Source: Ardenticatenaceae bacterium (GTDB lineage Bacteria > Chloroflexota > Anaerolineae > Promineifilales > Promineifilaceae). Taken from it: a stretch of 64,000 nt of DNA. A program made the translations under genes and the position numbers. Below the pieces are notes generated by a model. The model saw nothing but the letters and a program-made list of their open reading frames with translations. It did no database searches and was not told the origin of the DNA. Within the stretch, counting starts at the first letter, position 1; the number at the start of each line of letters is the position of its first letter. Below are positions 53,091 to 62,910 of this stretch, one piece after another. The DNA lies in contig JACKCD010000028.1 of NCBI GenBank assembly GCA_020634215.1, positions 12,872 through 76,871 of the forward strand. The letters are read 5' to 3'.

Positions 53091-54122
53091 ATGCCCCCTT
53101 CTTCCCCCATCCGCTGGGGTCTCATTGGTGCCAGCAACATTGCCCGGCAATATATGATCAACGCCATCAACAGCCAGCCGAACAGCACCGTAACGGCCGT
53201 TATGAGTCACAACCCCGCCCACGCCGCCCAATTCGCCCGCGACCATGCCATCCCCAATGCTTACAGCAGCGTAGACGACCTGCTGGCCGACCCCGCCGTT
53301 GATGCCGTCTACATCAGCAGCACCAACGAAAAGCACCATCCCCAAGCCCTTGCTGCCGCAGCGGCGGGTAAACACATCCTCTGCGAAAAACCATTGGCCC
53401 TAACCATGGCTGACGCGCAGGAAATGGTGGCCGCAGCGGCCAACGCCAACGTCGTCATGGGCACCAACCACCACCTGCGCAACGCCGCCACCCACCGCAC
53501 GCTGCGCCGCCTCATTGCCGAGGGCACTATCGGCAAGCCGCTGGCGGTGCGCGTTTTCCACGCCATCTATCTACCCGCCTTCCTGCAAACGTGGCGGGTG
53601 GATGCCCCGGCCGCTGGCGGCGGGGTTATCCTCGACATCACCGTTCACGATGCCGACACGCTGCGCTTTTTGCTGGATGATGAGGTGGTGGGCGTAACGG
53701 CCGTTTCCACCAGCCAGGGCATGACCAGCAACAACCTCACCGACGGCGTAATGGGAGTCATGCAGTTCCGCAGCGGCTGCCTGGCTCAGTTCCACGACGC
53801 TTTCACCATTGCCCACGCCAGAACTGGTCTAGAAATTCATGGCACCACCGGCTCGCTCATTGCCGAAAACGTGATGACCCAGCAGCCTGTTGGCACCGTC
53901 ACCCTGCGGCGCAGCGGCGAAAGCCAGCCCGTCAACTGGGGCGAGCCAGAAGATTTATACATCCACGCCGTGCGCCATTTTAACCAGGCCATTACCGACC
54001 ATGCGGCCGGCAAAAACGGCCGTCCCTGGGCCACCGCTGAAGACGGCCTGCGCTCACTCGCCATTGCCCTGGCCGTACAGGAATCGGCCGCTAAAGGAAA
54101 ATTTATTGAGATTGGAGATTAG
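53091..54122 (+). CDS. Gfo/Idh/MocA family oxidoreductase
   Basis: An NAD(P)-dependent sugar or cyclitol oxidoreductase of 343 residues. The Rossmann start GLIGASNIARQY, the catalytic-site motif GKHILCEKPLALT, and the dimerisation/substrate domain with HHLRNAATHRTLR and GGGVILDITVHDADTL are visible. The Lys of EKP is the usual active-site residue. Start ATG 53091 with GGAG before it. The last codons overlap the left arm of a family B repeat. Three palindrome copies (two TAV, one NGR). Confidence 0.9.
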   Translation: MPPSSPIRWGLIGASNIARQYMINAINSQPNSTVTAVMSHNPAHAAQFARDHAIPNAYSSVDDLLADPAVDAVYISSTNEKHHPQALAAAAAGKHILCEKPLALTMADAQEMVAAAANANVVMGTNHHLRNAATHRTLRRLIAEGTIGKPLAVRVFHAIYLPAFLQTWRVDAPAAGGGVILDITVHDADTLRFLLDDEVVGVTAVSTSQGMTSNNLTDGVMGVMQFRSGCLAQFHDAFTIAHARTGLEIHGTTGSLIAENVMTQQPVGTVTLRRSGESQPVNWGEPEDLYIHAVRHFNQAITDHAAGKNGRPWATAEDGLRSLAIALAVQESAAKGKFIEIGD

Positions 54123-54169
54123 AGATTGGAGACTGGCGATTGGCTAATCTCCAATCTCCAATCTCCAAT
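54109..54169. repeat. Family B inverted repeat, copy 3
   Basis: ATTGGAGATTAGAGATTGG words (54109-54134) pair with CTAATCTCCAATCTCCAATC words (about 54144-54168). It overlaps the last codons and stop of the oxidoreductase gene. Confidence 0.9.
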
Positions 54170-54179
54170 AACCAGCCCG

Positions 54180-55010
54180 ATGACCAACCAACCCCCAACC
54201 CCCGTTCTTTGGCCCAATCAGGCCACCCTTGCTCTTGCCCTCACCTTTGACTTCGATGCCGAATCGCTGTGGCTGGCAAACAACCCGCGCCATCACGAAC
54301 TGCCAGCCGTGCTGTCGCTGGGTCAATATGGTGCCCGCGTCGGCGTATGGAAAATTTTGGAACTGCTGCGGCAGGAAGGGCTAAAGGCGACTTTTTTTGT
54401 CCCCGGCTGGACGGCCGAAAAATACCCCAGTCACGTCGAGGCCATTCTCAAAGATGGTCACGAAGTGGCGCACCACGGCTATACCCACGATGCCCCCGAC
54501 CCGATCAACCCCGACATGGTGCGCGATGAGTTGGAGCGCGGCATTGCCGCCTTGGAAAAAGTCAGTGGGCAACGGCCACGCGGCTACCGTCCGCCCGATG
54601 GCGTGTCGTCGGAGCTATCGCTGCGGCTGCTGACCGAGCATGGCTTTCTCTACAACAGTTGCTACAAAGACCACTACCTGCCTTATCGCCACGTGCTGGC
54701 TGATGGCACCCCCGGCCCAGTGGAGTTACCGGAGCAGCCGACGCTTGACGACTGGGCGTTTGGCTCCAGCAGCCTGTCGGCACCCCGCCCGTTGTTTGGC
54801 AAAGACCACGTGCTGGGCATCTGGCAGGATGAGTTCCGTGAGCTATACAGTTGGGGCGGTTTGTTTATGCTGGTGATGCACCCTCAAGTCACCGGCCGGC
54901 CGATTCGTCTGGCAACGCTGCGGGAATTCATCGCCCACACGCGCCAATTCCCCGGCGTGTGGGCAGCCACGTGCAGCGACATTGCGGCGGCGTTTGTGGC
55001 GCAGGAATAA
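54180..55010 (+). CDS. Polysaccharide deacetylase
   Basis: A NodB-fold protein of 276 residues. The metal triad is clear: Asp in LTFDFDAESL and the H-x3-H-type motif in VAHHGYTHDAPD. The later YRPPDG and FMLVMHP segments are the other NodB loops. The N-terminus has no signal peptide, so it is probably cytoplasmic and could deacetylate a small amide rather than cell-wall glycan. The start is ATG 54180; the upstream in-frame start lies in the repeat. No palindrome copy. A family A repeat follows the stop. Confidence 0.87.
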   Translation: MTNQPPTPVLWPNQATLALALTFDFDAESLWLANNPRHHELPAVLSLGQYGARVGVWKILELLRQEGLKATFFVPGWTAEKYPSHVEAILKDGHEVAHHGYTHDAPDPINPDMVRDELERGIAALEKVSGQRPRGYRPPDGVSSELSLRLLTEHGFLYNSCYKDHYLPYRHVLADGTPGPVELPEQPTLDDWAFGSSSLSAPRPLFGKDHVLGIWQDEFRELYSWGGLFMLVMHPQVTGRPIRLATLREFIAHTRQFPGVWAATCSDIAAAFVAQE

Positions 55011-55014
55011 AAAC

Positions 55015-55077
55015 AGGACGCAGATTTACCTGATGTTCCTGATTTTTATCAGGCTTATCAGGTAAATCTGCGTCCTA
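55015..55077. repeat. Family A inverted repeat, copy 5
   Basis: AGGACGCAGATTTACCTGAT (55015-55034) pairs perfectly with ATCAGGTAAATCTGCGTCCT (55058-55077). It lies between convergent deacetylase and mutarotase genes. Confidence 0.93.
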
Positions 55078-55087
55078 TTCTTCTCTT

Positions 55088-55990
55088 CTAACGAGGTTCG
55101 ACGGAGATAACGGCCGTTAACCGATGGCCCTCTCCCGGCAAAATCGTCACCTGGTCATCAGCGGCGTTGGTTGTTTCAATACACACCATTTCTTGATATT
55201 CATCGTTGCCAAAATCAGCCATCCGCTGCGCCTTGTCAACCCACGGGTTCCACACCACCGTTGAGCCGCTCCCCCGCTTGGCAACCCGAACTTTGCGGTT
55301 CAAACCGGGGTCGTCCAGCACGCAGTCACCCGTTGTTTCAATGTAGATGCGGTCTACCTCTTCGGCAAAGGTAATCGCCCCAAGCTGCCGCTTGCGCCGC
55401 ATCTCGTCCAGTTGATCCAAATAGGCACACTGCTCCAGCCCGGTGATGGCAATGTTGTCAATGTGGCTAACGGCAAAGTAGCTGTGCAGCGCCTGAGTGA
55501 TGACAAACGGGGTGCGACCCGTGTTGGAGGTGGCTAGCTCGACGTGCAGGGCAGTGTCAAGCGTGACTTGCAGCGTCAGCAAAAAGTGGTACGGCCATAC
55601 AGCGCGGCTTTCGGGCGAATCGCTCAGCGAGAGCGTCAAGCGGCGGCGGTCGCCCGACACTTCCACCCCCTGTACCGTCCACAGTTGACGGCGGGCAAAA
55701 CCGTGTGAGGGCTTGCTGCTGTCGCTGGGGTGGCTGCCAAACCAGGGCCAAATAACAGGGATGCCGCCGCGAATTGCCTTACCGGGGGCAAATTCAGCCA
55801 GTTGGCTCATCCACAGCACGGGTGCCTGGTCGTTTGGTTCGTAGGAAAGAACGTGACCGCCATGAAGAGAAACGGCCGTTTTTCCCACCCCATTTACCAT
55901 CTCCACCACCGGCAGCCCGCCCCGCCCCTCGACAAACATCACCCGCCCCGGTACACCAAACTGTGCATTCAACTGCGCTACGTCGCTCAT
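55088..55990 (-). CDS. D-hexose-6-phosphate mutarotase-like (aldose 1-epimerase family)
   Basis: A 300-residue galactose-mutarotase-fold protein of the YeaD type, which interconverts anomers of glucose 6-phosphate and related sugars. Landmarks: GGIPVIWPWFG near the N-terminal third, HGFARRQLW, the catalytic His in ALHSYFAVSHID, and VVWNPWVDKAQRMADFG with MVCIETTNA. GGGGG before ATG 55990 is the ribosome binding site. Two palindrome copies (TAV). Confidence 0.88.
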   Translation of the reverse strand: MSDVAQLNAQFGVPGRVMFVEGRGGLPVVEMVNGVGKTAVSLHGGHVLSYEPNDQAPVLWMSQLAEFAPGKAIRGGIPVIWPWFGSHPSDSSKPSHGFARRQLWTVQGVEVSGDRRRLTLSLSDSPESRAVWPYHFLLTLQVTLDTALHVELATSNTGRTPFVITQALHSYFAVSHIDNIAITGLEQCAYLDQLDEMRRKRQLGAITFAEEVDRIYIETTGDCVLDDPGLNRKVRVAKRGSGSTVVWNPWVDKAQRMADFGNDEYQEMVCIETTNAADDQVTILPGEGHRLTAVISVEPR

Positions 55991-56015
55991 AAATCCCCCA
56001 AAGATGCGTTTAGGA

Positions 56016-56041
56016 GCCGGTCACTTCCAAAAGTGACCGGC
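56016..56041 (-). terminator. Hairpin after dinB-like gene
   Basis: Perfect 11-bp stem GCCGGTCACTT (56016-56026) / AAGTGACCGGC (56031-56041) with loop CCAA. On the minus strand it follows the DinB gene and precedes the mutarotase start. No T-run, so the terminator role is uncertain. Confidence 0.65.
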
Positions 56042-56053
56042 ACTTCACGTAAA

Positions 56054-56551
56054 TCAGCCATGATCACGCAAATAAACGATAAAATCAATATCACCCGGCG
56101 AATAGCCAAACGCCGTTAGCATTGCCGCCAGCTCAGCCCGGTGCTGCATCCCGTGCAGCACCACATGGTGCAGCACATGCCCCAGCACATTCGCCATTTC
56201 TTTGCCCGACGTGGTGCGATATGTCACCACCTGCTGCAAATCATCCTTGTCCAACCCGCCGAGAAAGCCCCACATTTGGTGCTTCTCCGTTTCCCAAAAG
56301 GTCTCAATCGCTTCCAGCGTGGGAAAATCGTCCGGGCGGAGCAGCGCGGCGGGAAAGGTTTGCTCCTGCATTCGCAGCCGCCAAATCCACTCCGCCGCCA
56401 GCAGGTGCACCAGCGTATCGCGCACGCACCCCATGTTACACGCCGTTTCTGTCAAAAACTCTTTCTCATCAAGCCGCCGCACCTGCGTCAAAATTTTGTC
56501 GGTAGCCCAATAGTTGTATTCATACAGGGTGAGAAGCGTCTTTTTGCTCAT
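56054..56551 (-). CDS. DinB family protein
   Basis: A 165-residue four-helix metal-binding protein of the DinB/YfiT group, often thiol-transferases or hydrolases with unclear substrates. Three His metal ligands are suggested by LVHLLAAEWIWR and LGHVLHHVVLHGMQHRAEL. The ATG at 56551 with GAGG upstream is chosen; the longer frame start at 56608 is not supported. It follows the small Cys-rich gene by 11 bases. No palindrome copy. Confidence 0.85.
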   Translation of the reverse strand: MSKKTLLTLYEYNYWATDKILTQVRRLDEKEFLTETACNMGCVRDTLVHLLAAEWIWRLRMQEQTFPAALLRPDDFPTLEAIETFWETEKHQMWGFLGGLDKDDLQQVVTYRTTSGKEMANVLGHVLHHVVLHGMQHRAELAAMLTAFGYSPGDIDFIVYLRDHG

Positions 56552-56562
56552 GCTAACCTCAG

Positions 56563-56901
56563 TTAACCACCAAAGAGTGATTCCAAATTCGGCCGTTCGC
56601 GGGCGCACTGTGGGCAGCCAATTTGCGGCTGTGGCACATCAACCATGTGCTTGCTGCAAAAGGCACGCACCTCCATGCGGCGATTCAGTCCCAAAAAGCC
56701 TTTGTGAAGCACGCCTTCCAAAACCAAATCAGGGTTGCCATTGGCCTGTAAAATTTCCGGCACGGGGCAAGTGGCACAATCTTTGGGCTGCCATGCTGCC
56801 GACTGCGGGCTAGCCTCAACCAGGCGACACACCTGCTCCGACCGCCCCCGGTGAAAATCCTGATAGTAAAAACGGCACTCTTTGCCTGCGGGTGTTCTCA
56901 T
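56563..56901 (-). CDS. Unrecognised small Cys-rich protein
   Basis: A 112-residue protein from ATG 56901 (MRTPAGKECRFYYQDF). Cys residues are arranged as CRL, CATCPVPE, FCSKHM and GCPQCARE, consistent with two zinc-binding knuckles. No signal peptide. It is the first gene of a two-gene unit with DinB (11-base gap). I do not recognise the family. Confidence 0.7.
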   Translation of the reverse strand: MRTPAGKECRFYYQDFHRGRSEQVCRLVEASPQSAAWQPKDCATCPVPEILQANGNPDLVLEGVLHKGFLGLNRRMEVRAFCSKHMVDVPQPQIGCPQCARERPNLESLFGG

Positions 56902-57210
56902 ATATCTATTGTAACGTAAAAAGAACCAAGCATACACGCTCCCAGCAATAATTCATTAAACATTTGGGCAATGTCTTCATACTCCAAAACAATACCATCA
57001 AGTAGGTTAGCCAATTTATGTCAACAGCTTTTTCAGTCAAATCAACTCGTTTACTTTTGTTATTAGCGTAACGCAAAAAAATGTAACAATTGCCCAAAAA
57101 TCCTGACCCGAACATGGTTATAATGACAAATGTAAATCATAAGAGGAGCATTAAAAATAATTCCCGCCCCCTTGACTTCCATGAAACCTTTTGGCTGGGA
57201 CAGTTATTCT
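56902..57210. other. AT-rich divergent control region
   Basis: This 309-base stretch separates the minus-strand Cys-rich gene from the MtlR-like gene. It contains TATAAT at 57119-57124 without a matching -35 at normal spacing, and AGAGGAG at about 57142, too far from the chosen start to serve it. No palindrome copy and no hairpin longer than a few pairs were seen. Confidence 0.5.
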
Positions 57211-58755
57211 ATGGTAACGCTTACAACCCGCCAACGCGATTTGCTACAGATTCTGCTGCAATCGGAAACGCCACTTGTGGCGGTGGATATTGCTTATCAG
57301 CTTCAGATCACCCCCCGGCAAGTTACCTATGGGCTGAAGGGCATGGAAGTTTGGCTACAGCAATATGGGGTTGATTTGAAGGTCACGCCGGGGGTTGGTG
57401 TAGCTTTGGAAAGCACAGCTTCACAGCGGCGCATTCTGACACAAGAGCTAAATGCTTCGGCGGAGTTTCAGTTGGTGTTAACGGCCGTTGAGCGACAACA
57501 ACTCATCGCCCTCAAGCTCCTCACCAACCATGAAGCCACCATCCTCTACCAACTTCAGCAAAGTGCCCAGGTTTCGCGCAGCACCATTTTGAAGGATTTA
57601 ACGGCCGTTGAGGAGTGGCTCACCGAATTTGACATTACTCTCCAACGCCGTCCCAACCACGGCTTTTGGCTAGATGGTCATGAACGCGCCATGCGCCAGG
57701 CCATTGTCGCCCTGCTGTGGGGTGCTCATCCGTTTGAAGAACCGCTGATGAGTATGACCCATGCTCATGGGCTAAGCTTTCCGCTGGCGGCTGATGCCCA
57801 ACTGCTGCCGCTGGTGGGTGAAGTGAACCAACTACTGCCGCGCTGGGAAGCACAGCGGGCGCTGGGGCAAGTGGCCTTTGCCGAAACGCAGCTTGGCGGA
57901 CGCTTTACTGATGATGCCGTGCTGCTGCTGTCGCTGACGCTGGCTGTGCAGCTCCAGCGAATGCAGCAAAAACGCTATTTGCAGCCAGAGGCCAAAACCA
58001 TCCACTGGCTACAAGGGCTACAGGTGTGGCCGATAGCGGAAAAGATTTGTCAGCGGCTGTTGGGAGGAAAAACGGCCGTTTGTCCCCCCGCTGAAATTGC
58101 CAACACCGCTGCTCATCTGCTGGCTGGGGAAAGAAACGGCCGTTGGCCCGGCGATCTTGAAATAGATGAAACCTTCACGACCCTTATCAACAGTTTAATG
58201 AACCACACCGCCATCGCCTATGACCTGCCCCATTTGGCTCAAGATGCCGCCCTGCGCGATGGTCTGGTCAGCCATATCGTCCCAGCTTGCTTGCGCCAAC
58301 GGTTCAACATTTGGGCACCCCCACCCCACCAACCCGCCCGGCTATCCGAAAAATACGGCCGGGAGCAGCAAATTGCCAGCGAATTGGCACAGTTGATAAC
58401 CCAACAAACCGACATTACGCTACCTGAGAGCGAAGTCAACAACATCGCCCTCTTGCTTCGCGCCGCCTACATTCGTGAACAACCCCATCAAACACGGCGC
58501 GTCATTGTGGTTTGCCCCAGCGGCATGGCAACCGCGCAGCTTCTGGTTGCCCGTCTCAAGGCACGCTTTGCTCGCCTTGGCACGCTGGAAGTCCTTTCCT
58601 TGCGCGAAATCAAACCACACCATCTGGAAGCGGCCCAGCTTATCATCACCACCATTCCCCTGCCGCCCCATCTTACAAACCGCATTGACTATATTCAAGT
58701 GCATCCCCTGCTCTTACCAGAGGATGTTGAAGCCATTACCCAATGGCTCGCCTGA
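57211..58755 (+). CDS. MtlR/BglG-family transcriptional regulator of a PTS operon
   Basis: A multidomain activator of about 515 residues. An N-terminal HTH (TTRQRDLLQILL, about 3-60) is followed by a second Mga-type HTH (SRSTILKDLTAVEEWL, about 105-160), a PRD region with conserved His around 200-370, and a C-terminal IIB-like domain with Cys in VVCPSGMATAQLLVARL. A IIA-like domain typical of MtlR seems absent. PTS phosphorylation at PRD His and IIB Cys probably tunes it. ATG 57211 is preferred, with ATG 57181 and TTG 57172 possible. It lies just upstream of the PTS genes. Four palindrome copies (three TAV, one NGR). Confidence 0.87.
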   Translation: MVTLTTRQRDLLQILLQSETPLVAVDIAYQLQITPRQVTYGLKGMEVWLQQYGVDLKVTPGVGVALESTASQRRILTQELNASAEFQLVLTAVERQQLIALKLLTNHEATILYQLQQSAQVSRSTILKDLTAVEEWLTEFDITLQRRPNHGFWLDGHERAMRQAIVALLWGAHPFEEPLMSMTHAHGLSFPLAADAQLLPLVGEVNQLLPRWEAQRALGQVAFAETQLGGRFTDDAVLLLSLTLAVQLQRMQQKRYLQPEAKTIHWLQGLQVWPIAEKICQRLLGGKTAVCPPAEIANTAAHLLAGERNGRWPGDLEIDETFTTLINSLMNHTAIAYDLPHLAQDAALRDGLVSHIVPACLRQRFNIWAPPPHQPARLSEKYGREQQIASELAQLITQQTDITLPESEVNNIALLLRAAYIREQPHQTRRVIVVCPSGMATAQLLVARLKARFARLGTLEVLSLREIKPHHLEAAQLIITTIPLPPHLTNRIDYIQVHPLLLPEDVEAITQWLA

Positions 58756-58868
58756 AGTACCTATCTTGTGAATTCCGCAGCCGTCCGGGGGCTACGATTC
58801 AAAAAAAATTGTTCGCTTACTTTATTTTCTGAGCTAATTGGCTCAACACACATTTAGGAGAGGTTGAC

Positions 58869-59933
58869 ATGAGAGAAAGATTGCAGCAGTTTGGTGGCTT
58901 TTTAGCCGGTATGATTATTCCCAACATGGGTGCCTTTATTGCTTGGGGGCTAATCACCGCCTTTTTTATTCCTACAGGGTGGATTCCTAACGAGAAGTTT
59001 GGTGCCATGGTCGGCCCTATGATCATATATTTACTCCCCATTCTCATTGGCTACACCGGCGGTCGTATGGTTCATGGTGTGCGCGGTGGTGTTGTTGGGG
59101 CCACCGCCACCATGGGCGTTGTTGTTGGAGCCGACATCCCCATGTTCCTTGGTGCCATGATCATGGGGCCACTTGGTGGCTGGGCCATGAAGATGATTGA
59201 CGACCGGCTGGAAGAGCATATTCCCATCGGCTTCGAGATGTTGGTCAACAACTTCTCCGCCGGTATTTTGGCCGTCATTCTGGCCCTACTCGGTAATGTT
59301 GTTGTTAGCCCCGTTGTGCAGGCCCTTAGCAACGTTGCTGGCTCAATCGTAGATGGGCTTGTTGCCGCCCGTCTGCTGCCGTTGGCGGCCATCATCATCG
59401 AACCGGCCAAGGTGCTGTTCCTCAACAACGCCCTCAATCACGGCGTGCTGGCTCCTTTGGGTGTTGCTGCTGCTGAAGAAACGGGTCGCGCCATCCACTT
59501 CCTGCTCGAAACCAATCCCGGCCCCGGCCTGGGTCTGCTCGTGGCCTACTATGTAGCAGGCAAAGGGCTGCTCAAAGAGTCTGCCCCTGGTGCTATGATT
59601 ATCCACTTCTTGGGTGGTATTCATGAAATTTACTTCCCCTATGTTTTGGCTCACCCCATCATGATTTTGTCGGTCATTGCTGGCGGACTGGCCGCTGACC
59701 TCTGGTTTGTCATCAGCGGCGCGGGGCTGGTTGCTACACCTTCCCCCGGTTCAATCTTTGCTTATCTGGCGGTCATTCCGCGTGGGCAGCATTTTCAGGT
59801 GTTAACCGGCGTGTTGATTGGGGCAGTGGTTGCCTTCCTGGTTGGCAGCTTTATCCTACGGATTCGCCCAGTGCAGGCGGCGGAAGAAGAAGAAATGGAT
59901 GCCGACATGGGCAGCGTGCCAGGTTTGGCATAA
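58869..59933 (+). CDS. PTS mannitol-type transporter subunit IIC
   Basis: A 354-residue membrane channel of the mannitol (Fru/Mtl) PTS family. The hallmark GGIHEIYFPYVL is intact, along with GGRMVHGVRGGVVGATATMGV, NNFSAGI, and NNALNHGVLAPLG. It has no fused IIB or IIA domain, unlike E. coli MtlA. ATG 58869 has AGGAGAGG before it. Located first in the transport-gene series. No palindrome copy inside; one follows the stop at about 59937. Confidence 0.95.
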   Translation: MRERLQQFGGFLAGMIIPNMGAFIAWGLITAFFIPTGWIPNEKFGAMVGPMIIYLLPILIGYTGGRMVHGVRGGVVGATATMGVVVGADIPMFLGAMIMGPLGGWAMKMIDDRLEEHIPIGFEMLVNNFSAGILAVILALLGNVVVSPVVQALSNVAGSIVDGLVAARLLPLAAIIIEPAKVLFLNNALNHGVLAPLGVAAAEETGRAIHFLLETNPGPGLGLLVAYYVAGKGLLKESAPGAMIIHFLGGIHEIYFPYVLAHPIMILSVIAGGLAADLWFVISGAGLVATPSPGSIFAYLAVIPRGQHFQVLTGVLIGAVVAFLVGSFILRIRPVQAAEEEEMDADMGSVPGLA

Positions 59934-59960
59934 TTAACGGCCGTTTTCCAAACAAAGTAT

Positions 59961-60013
59961 CAGTTATTGGTTACTGGTTATGGGATCACCCTAATAACCA
60001 GTAACCAATAACT
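59961..60013. repeat. Iterated-word inverted repeat (GGTTACTGGTTA word)
   Basis: AGTTATTGGTTACTGGTTAT (59961-59980) pairs almost perfectly with ATAACCAGTAACCAATAACT (59993-60012). It lies between the IIC and IIB genes and may reduce or stabilise parts of the transcript. Confidence 0.88.
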
Positions 60014-60031
60014 CACAAAAAAGGAGTAGCC

Positions 60032-60361
60032 ATGACCCAATCAATTGCCGCAGCCGACATTAAAACCATTATCATGGCCTGCGAAGCCGGCATGGGTTCC
60101 AGCCTGATGGTTGTCAACAGCATCAAGAAAAAGCTCAAAAAAGCCAATGTCAGCGGCGTTAACGTCGTCCACAAACCAGCCAGAGCCGTACCCGAAGACG
60201 CGCAAATCGTCGTCGTCCATCAAGGATTAGCCAACGTTGTGCGCCGCAAAGCCCCCAACGCCGTGGTTGTCACCTTCTCCCACTTCCTCAACGATCCAGC
60301 ATTTGATCGTTTGGTTGAAGCTTTTGTAGCTGGCGGTGACATTCAAAGCAGTATGGAATAG
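60032..60361 (+). CDS. PTS mannitol-type subunit IIB
   Basis: A 109-residue phosphocarrier. The phospho-Cys is in IIMACEAGMGSSLMVV, matching the mannitol IIB C-x2-G-x-GSS pattern. It takes phosphate from IIA and passes it to the sugar in IIC. ATG 60032 has AAGGAG before it. Four bases separate its stop from the IIA start. No palindrome copy. Confidence 0.93.
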   Translation: MTQSIAAADIKTIIMACEAGMGSSLMVVNSIKKKLKKANVSGVNVVHKPARAVPEDAQIVVVHQGLANVVRRKAPNAVVVTFSHFLNDPAFDRLVEAFVAGGDIQSSME

Positions 60362-60365
60362 CATC

Positions 60366-60809
60366 ATGAGCATTTTATCTGAGAACCGAATCCAGTTGCA
60401 GGCTACGGCCAGCGACAAAAGCGATGCCATACGGCAAGCAGGTATGCTTTTGGTCAACAGCGGCTGCGTCAAACCTGGTTACGTTGATGGCATGTTGGCA
60501 CGCGAAGAAACCATGTCTACTTATCTTGGCAATGGCGTTGCCATTCCGCATGGTCAATTTGAAAACATTGCCGACATCGTGCAAACAGGCATCTCGGTCT
60601 TGCAGCTACCGGAAGGCGTTGAATGGGAAGAAGGGGAAATGGCGCACCTCATCATTGGCATTGCCGCCCAATCTGACGACCACATCAGCATTTTGTCTAA
60701 TCTGGCCGAAGCGATTGAAGATGAGGACGTTGCCGCCGAATTGGCCCAAACCAATGACCCCAGCGTGATCTTGTCTTACTTAAACCGAGAAGCAGTAGAA
60801 GAGTTATAG
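60366..60809 (+). CDS. PTS mannitol/fructose-type subunit IIA
   Basis: A 147-residue phosphocarrier of the PTS_EIIA_2 type. The phospho-His lies in GVAIPHGQFENI, after LAREETMSTYLGNG. It takes phosphate from HPr. The ATG at 60366 gives the normal N-terminus (MSILSENRIQL); the longer frame overlaps the IIB gene. No palindrome copy. Confidence 0.94.
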   Translation: MSILSENRIQLQATASDKSDAIRQAGMLLVNSGCVKPGYVDGMLAREETMSTYLGNGVAIPHGQFENIADIVQTGISVLQLPEGVEWEEGEMAHLIIGIAAQSDDHISILSNLAEAIEDEDVAAELAQTNDPSVILSYLNREAVEEL

Positions 60810-60819
60810 GACAAAGCCT

Positions 60820-62835
<2,016 letters not shown>

Positions 62836-62838
<3 letters not shown>

Positions 62839-62899
62839 AGATTAGAGATTGGAGATTAGAGATTGTGCGCTCGCGGCAATCGCCAATCTCCAATCTCCA
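62836..62899. repeat. Family B inverted repeat, copy 4
   Basis: TAGAGATTAGAGATTGGAGA (from about 62836) and further words pair with CGCCAATCTCCAATCTCC (about 62881-62898). It starts at the stop codon of the HPr-EI gene and ends before the dehydrogenase. Confidence 0.88.
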
Positions 62900-62910
62900 C
62901 TTACCACACT

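Noticed and set aside
58756..58868. tRNA or antiterminator (RAT) hairpin before the IIC gene
   Set aside because: No cloverleaf is possible, and the TGAGC/GCTCA hairpin is too small and lacks an overlapping terminator.
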